Shown piece by piece: positions 62,196 to 64,000 of a stretch of 64,000 bases of DNA. Below the pieces are notes generated by a model. It ran no database searches. It was not told the DNA's origin and worked only from the letters and a program-made list of their open reading frames with translations. The stretch lies in the NCBI RefSeq assembly GCF_900207585.1, contig NZ_OAOP01000002.1, forward strand, positions 1 to 64,000, in the 5' to 3' direction. Source of the DNA: Bacillus oleivorans (GTDB taxonomy: Bacteria; Bacillota; Bacilli; Bacillales; JC228). The stretch's first letter is position 1, and every line of letters starts with the position of its first letter. The position numbers were made by a program, and so were the translations under genes.

Positions 62196-62373
62196 CGGAC
62201 ATATAATCTGTTATTTGCTTAAAAACCCCGGTTTCGTTGAAGCAATTGGACATACGATCCGTTATTGACCGAAAATCACTCAAAAATAACCGCTGTCTAC
62301 CAAAATAACGGAACCGGTGTCCTATAATTTCACAAATCCCCGATTTTTTGACGAATAACGGAACCAGTGTCCG
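62196..62373. repeat. dispersed GGACAC...GTTATT repeat, locus 2
   Basis: CGGACATATAATCTGTTATT (62196) and TGGACATACGATCCGTTATT (62247) face inverted AATAACGGAACCGGTGTCC (62304) and AATAACGGAACCAGTGTCCG (62354). A degenerate inverted copy begins at 62286. The arrangement can fold into long stems. Same family as 47802-47927. Confidence 0.6.
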
Positions 62374-62505
62374 CAAAAATTCTGGGAACCGACAAAGCTT
62401 TGTTTTATCCATATTTTTTTACATAAGTGAATAAAATTTTCCAAACGATGAAACTTAAAATTTAACCAACCGTATATAATAGTGCGAAGGAAAGGGGGGA
62501 ATGAT

Positions 62506-63834
62506 TTGAAAAAATCGTATGGATTGATTGTATCTTTTCTTTTACTTATACCATTGATATTGGGGTTTGGATCTGGTGTAAAAGCGAATCAGGATTTTGT
62601 ATACGTAGTTCCTTTAGAGAATACAGTTGAAAAAGGGTTAGCTGCGTTTTTAACAAGGGCGATTGAAACCGCTGAGCAAGAGGGAGCAAGAGCTATTATT
62701 TTTGAAGTCAATACACCCGGTGGAGCAGTCGAAGCTGCCAGTGAAATTGGAAATCTGCTGGCACATGCCGATATAGATACGGCAGCCTTTGTTAATAACC
62801 GGGCTTTATCAGCGGGGGCGTACATTTCCCTCTATATGGATTACTTATTTATGACCCCGAATGCTACCATCGGTTCTGCTGCGATTATTGACCAGGCAGG
62901 AAATGCAGCTGATTTAAAAGCACAGGCTTATTGGCTGGCAGAAATGGAGAATGCAGCAAAACATAAAGATCGGGACACTATATATGCAAAAGCTATGGCT
63001 GATCCGTCCGTAACTATTCCAGAATTAGATGATGATGAAACTGAACTCTTGACTCTTACAGCCGAACAAGCCTTCCAAGTCGGGTATGCAGAAGCAATAA
63101 CGATAAGTATAGACCAAGTGCTAAAGGAAATGGGGCTTGAAAATGTAGAAATTAGAGAACTGGAAGAGAGCTTTTTTGAGAAATTAGCCCGATTTCTAAC
63201 AAATCCAATCGTCGTGCCTATCCTCCTCTCGATTGGGAGCATAGGATTGGTCGTAGAACTATATTCCCCTGGATTTGGGATACCTGGTACCATGGGGCTT
63301 GCCTCATTGCTGCTTTTCTTCTATGGACATTTAGTAGCGGGTCTTGCTGGGTATGAATCTCTCATTCTTTTCATCGTCGGAATCATTCTTTTACTTTTGG
63401 AATTTTTCATCCCGGGCGGTATTTTAGGGGCAATAGGGCTCATTGCCGTTGTGTGGGGTATATTGATTGCAGGAGAGAGTGTGACGCAAATGGGGATCTA
63501 TTTATTAATTGCGATCGTGATTGCAATTGCAGCCGGATTTATTCTTTCCAAATTTTTTCGAAAGCGAATCCAGATTTTCAACAAAATTGTGTTAAAAGAG
63601 TCAACCAGTACGGAAAAAGGGTATATTTCCAATAAAAGCCGTTTAGAATTGATTGGTGTTACAGGCATTGCACATACTTCTTTACGCCCTGCAGGAATGA
63701 TCTTAGTCGGTGATGAACGGATCGATGCAGTGACTGAAGGAGGGTATATTGAAAAAGGGGCAAAGGTGAAGATTATTAAAGCTGAGGGCTCCAGAATAGT
63801 AGTGCGTGAAATTACAAGTTTAGACAAAAAGTAA
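62506..63834 (+). CDS. yqeZ: NfeD-type membrane serine protease (YqeZ)
   Basis: 442 residues from the TTG after GGGGGG. A signal peptide is followed by a ClpP-like protease domain (VNTPGGAVEAA, ALSAGAYIS, ATIGSAA with the catalytic Ser in SAGA), four membrane helices (about 230-345) and a soluble OB-fold NfeD domain at the end (LIGVTGIAHTSLRPAG). It cooperates with the flotillin-like FloA encoded next. In B. subtilis the unit is yqeZ-floA(yqfA)-yqfB. Confidence 0.93.
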   Translation: MKKSYGLIVSFLLLIPLILGFGSGVKANQDFVYVVPLENTVEKGLAAFLTRAIETAEQEGARAIIFEVNTPGGAVEAASEIGNLLAHADIDTAAFVNNRALSAGAYISLYMDYLFMTPNATIGSAAIIDQAGNAADLKAQAYWLAEMENAAKHKDRDTIYAKAMADPSVTIPELDDDETELLTLTAEQAFQVGYAEAITISIDQVLKEMGLENVEIRELEESFFEKLARFLTNPIVVPILLSIGSIGLVVELYSPGFGIPGTMGLASLLLFFYGHLVAGLAGYESLILFIVGIILLLLEFFIPGGILGAIGLIAVVWGILIAGESVTQMGIYLLIAIVIAIAAGFILSKFFRKRIQIFNKIVLKESTSTEKGYISNKSRLELIGVTGIAHTSLRPAGMILVGDERIDAVTEGGYIEKGAKVKIIKAEGSRIVVREITSLDKK

Positions 63835-63856
63835 GATTATGAGGAGGTAACACATT

Positions 63857-64000
63857 ATGGTTTTTGATGCAGGCACATTATTTTTAATTATAGCCGTTGT
63901 GCTAGCAATTATTGTTTTGGCAGTATTATTTACATTTGTTCCGGTTATGCTGTGGATTTCCGCTTTAGCAGCTGGAGTAAGGGTTAGTATCTTTACACTT
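63857..64000 (+). CDS. floA: flotillin-like protein FloA, 5' part
   Basis: Only the first 48 codons are in the window. The N-terminal membrane segment ([20 protein letters not shown]) and [20 protein letters not shown] match FloA. GAGGAGGTAA precedes the ATG. FloA organises membrane microdomains. The gene continues past the window end. Confidence 0.92.
   Translation, partial: MVFDAGTLFLIIAVVLAIIVLAVLFTFVPVMLWISALAAGVRVSIFTL

Noticed and set aside
62065-62412. 115-codon leftward frame after yqeY
   Set aside because: It is built from the terminator and the dispersed GGACAC repeats, so it is repeat-derived.

Overview
The window is a Bacillaceae chromosome. Its right part carries the conserved sda-yqeGH-aroE-yhbY-nadD-yqeK-rsfS-yqeM, comER/comEABC, holA, rpsT, gpr-spoIIP-yqxA-lepA-hemW, hrcA-grpE-dnaK-dnaJ-prmA-rsmE-mtaB, rpsU-yqeY-nfeD-floA order of Bacillus subtilis. 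Endospore genes (sigK, gpr, spoIIP, sda, a YjcZ-like gene) confirm a spore former. The species cannot be read from the sequence alone.

Positions 1 to about 26,100 are the right-hand part of a prophage inserted inside sigK. The last phage gene (24594-26090) is a large serine recombinase of the SpoIVCA type. About 15-30 bp after its stop the reading frame of the C-terminal half of sigma-K begins (26104-26490). This is the layout of a skin-like sigK-intervening element, whose excision in the mother cell rebuilds sigK. The sigK 5' half and the left end of the element lie outside the window. Unlike the defective B. subtilis skin, this element carries what looks like a full short-tailed (podovirus, P22-like) virion module: small and large terminase, portal, scaffold, major capsid, spike-base-like protein, gp4-like adaptor, gp10-like tail hub, tail fibre, a Q-rich protein, a virion M23 peptidase and a 1413-residue probable ejection protein. 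Holin and amidase follow. A leftward lysogeny block (XRE repressor, DUF2569 membrane protein, Cys-rich protein) comes next, then an FtsK-like ATPase with a replication-relaxation protein, then the recombinase. A tRNA cluster with one normal tRNA-Phe and several odd tRNA-like structures sits at the left edge.

From 26,500 to 32,450 are post-sigK housekeeping genes: a DUF1648 protein, a lipoprotein, small zinc and YjcZ proteins, M3 oligoendopeptidase, pssA and psd. From 32,477 to 38,085 sda, with DnaA boxes upstream, is divergent from the yqeG operon. Competence genes follow (38,399-42,737), then yqzM, holA, rpsT and the sporulation pair gpr-spoIIP. The translation and heat-shock block runs from 48,229 to 59,483, with a CIRCE operator before hrcA. 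deoC, the Na/Pi symporter yqeW, rpsU, yqeY, nfeD and the start of floA close the window.

The main points for a second look are the podovirus-like sigK element, a -1 frameshift in mtaB exactly at an in-phase A AAA AAA heptamer, the unusual phage tRNA-like genes, a hairpin burying a Shine-Dalgarno sequence upstream of the recombinase, and several intergenic repeat families.
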